Shown here one piece after another: positions 21,936 to 22,099 of a stretch of DNA of 22,099 nt (position 1 is its first letter; every line of letters begins with the position of its first letter). The position numbers and the translations under genes were made by a program. Source of the stretch: Amanita rubescens (lineage: Eukaryota; Basidiomycota; Agaricomycetes; Agaricales; Amanitaceae); NCBI GenBank assembly GCA_015039365.1, contig WION01000737.1, positions 1 to 22,099 of the forward strand, written 5' to 3'. Under the pieces are notes generated by a model that was given only the letters and a program-made list of their open reading frames with translations, was not told the origin of the DNA and searched no databases.

Positions 21936-22099
21936 CTAATTATCGGCACTACTGTCGTTAATATCTACGTTTGAAAACGGACATTCAGTGAAATCAGAAT
22001 CCAATGCAATATCAACAGCCAACCGACTGTTCGGATCGCTGAACACCAAGTCATCATCCACCTCCTCGTTACCTGTGTCCCCTCCAAGTTCGTCTTCAA
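21936..22099 (-). CDS. C-terminal end of an unknown acidic protein, 5' part off the right edge
   Basis: An open frame enters from the right edge on the minus strand and stops at 21936-21938. The 53 visible residues are strongly acidic (EDELGG, NEEVDDD, DFTECPF, ending SSADN) with almost no basic residues. Its stop codon lies 17 bp from the stop of the convergent helicase. Such acidic tails are common at the ends of fungal transposase-like and hypothetical proteins, but nothing here identifies a family. Confidence 0.5.
   Translation of the reverse strand, partial: EDELGGDTGNEEVDDDLVFSDPNSRLAVDIALDSDFTECPFSNVDINDSSADN

Noticed and set aside
1..22099. CRISPR arrays, rRNA or tRNA genes
   Set aside because: No regularly spaced repeats, no conserved rRNA segments and no convincing tRNA cloverleaf were seen by eye; the genome type is eukaryotic.

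Overview
The window looks like nuclear DNA of a filamentous basidiomycete, most likely an Agaricomycete. The coding regions are broken by many GT..AG introns of about 45-90 nt. Exons of 10-14 nt occur, and the recognisable proteins (GH18 chitinase-like protein, POP2/CAF1, Zn2Cys6 regulators, carnitine acetyltransferase, RecQ-like helicase) are fungal in character. No single-frame ORF shows these genes whole. I rebuilt them exon by exon from splice signals, frame continuity and family motifs, so exon boundaries are sequence-based predictions without transcript support.

Layout, left to right. (1) 33-1265, minus: GH18 chitinase-like gene, 3' end cut off by the window edge, with a TATA box and an 18-bp perfect palindrome upstream. 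(2) 1266-2781: no convincing gene. (3) 2782-4082, minus: POP2/CAF1 deadenylase with all five DEDDh residues, but an apparent 1-nt frameshift just after the catalytic core. (4) 4252-7578 and 7994-11224, minus: two complete, head-to-tail paralogous Zn2Cys6 transcription factors (780 and 816 aa) whose zinc clusters are encoded across micro-exons. (5) 11225-14752: mostly gene-poor, with one weak plus-strand candidate (13499-14009) and a diverged short repeat. (6) 14753-17002, minus: carnitine O-acetyltransferase (622 aa) ending in the peroxisomal signal AKL. (7) 17544-18366, minus: a four-exon, 214-aa secreted protein with a His...Asn-Cys arrangement resembling NlpC/P60 or LRAT-type permuted papain folds; only fragments of it are visible as single-frame ORFs. 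(8) 18525-19003, minus: possible decayed ribokinase-like fragment. (9) 19676-21918, plus: RecQ-like helicase (728 aa). (10) 21936 to the right edge, minus: acidic C-terminus of an unknown gene, tail to tail with the helicase.

There is no operon logic, as expected for a fungus. POP2/CAF1 is core mRNA-decay housekeeping and carnitine acetyltransferase is central acetyl-unit metabolism. The paired regulators look like a local tandem duplication. The GH18 protein and the secreted papain-like-fold protein are accessory. The helicase end of the window resembles the repeated, possibly mobile helicase loci of fungal genomes. The least familiar items are the secreted His/Cys protein and the helicase with its acidic convergent neighbour.
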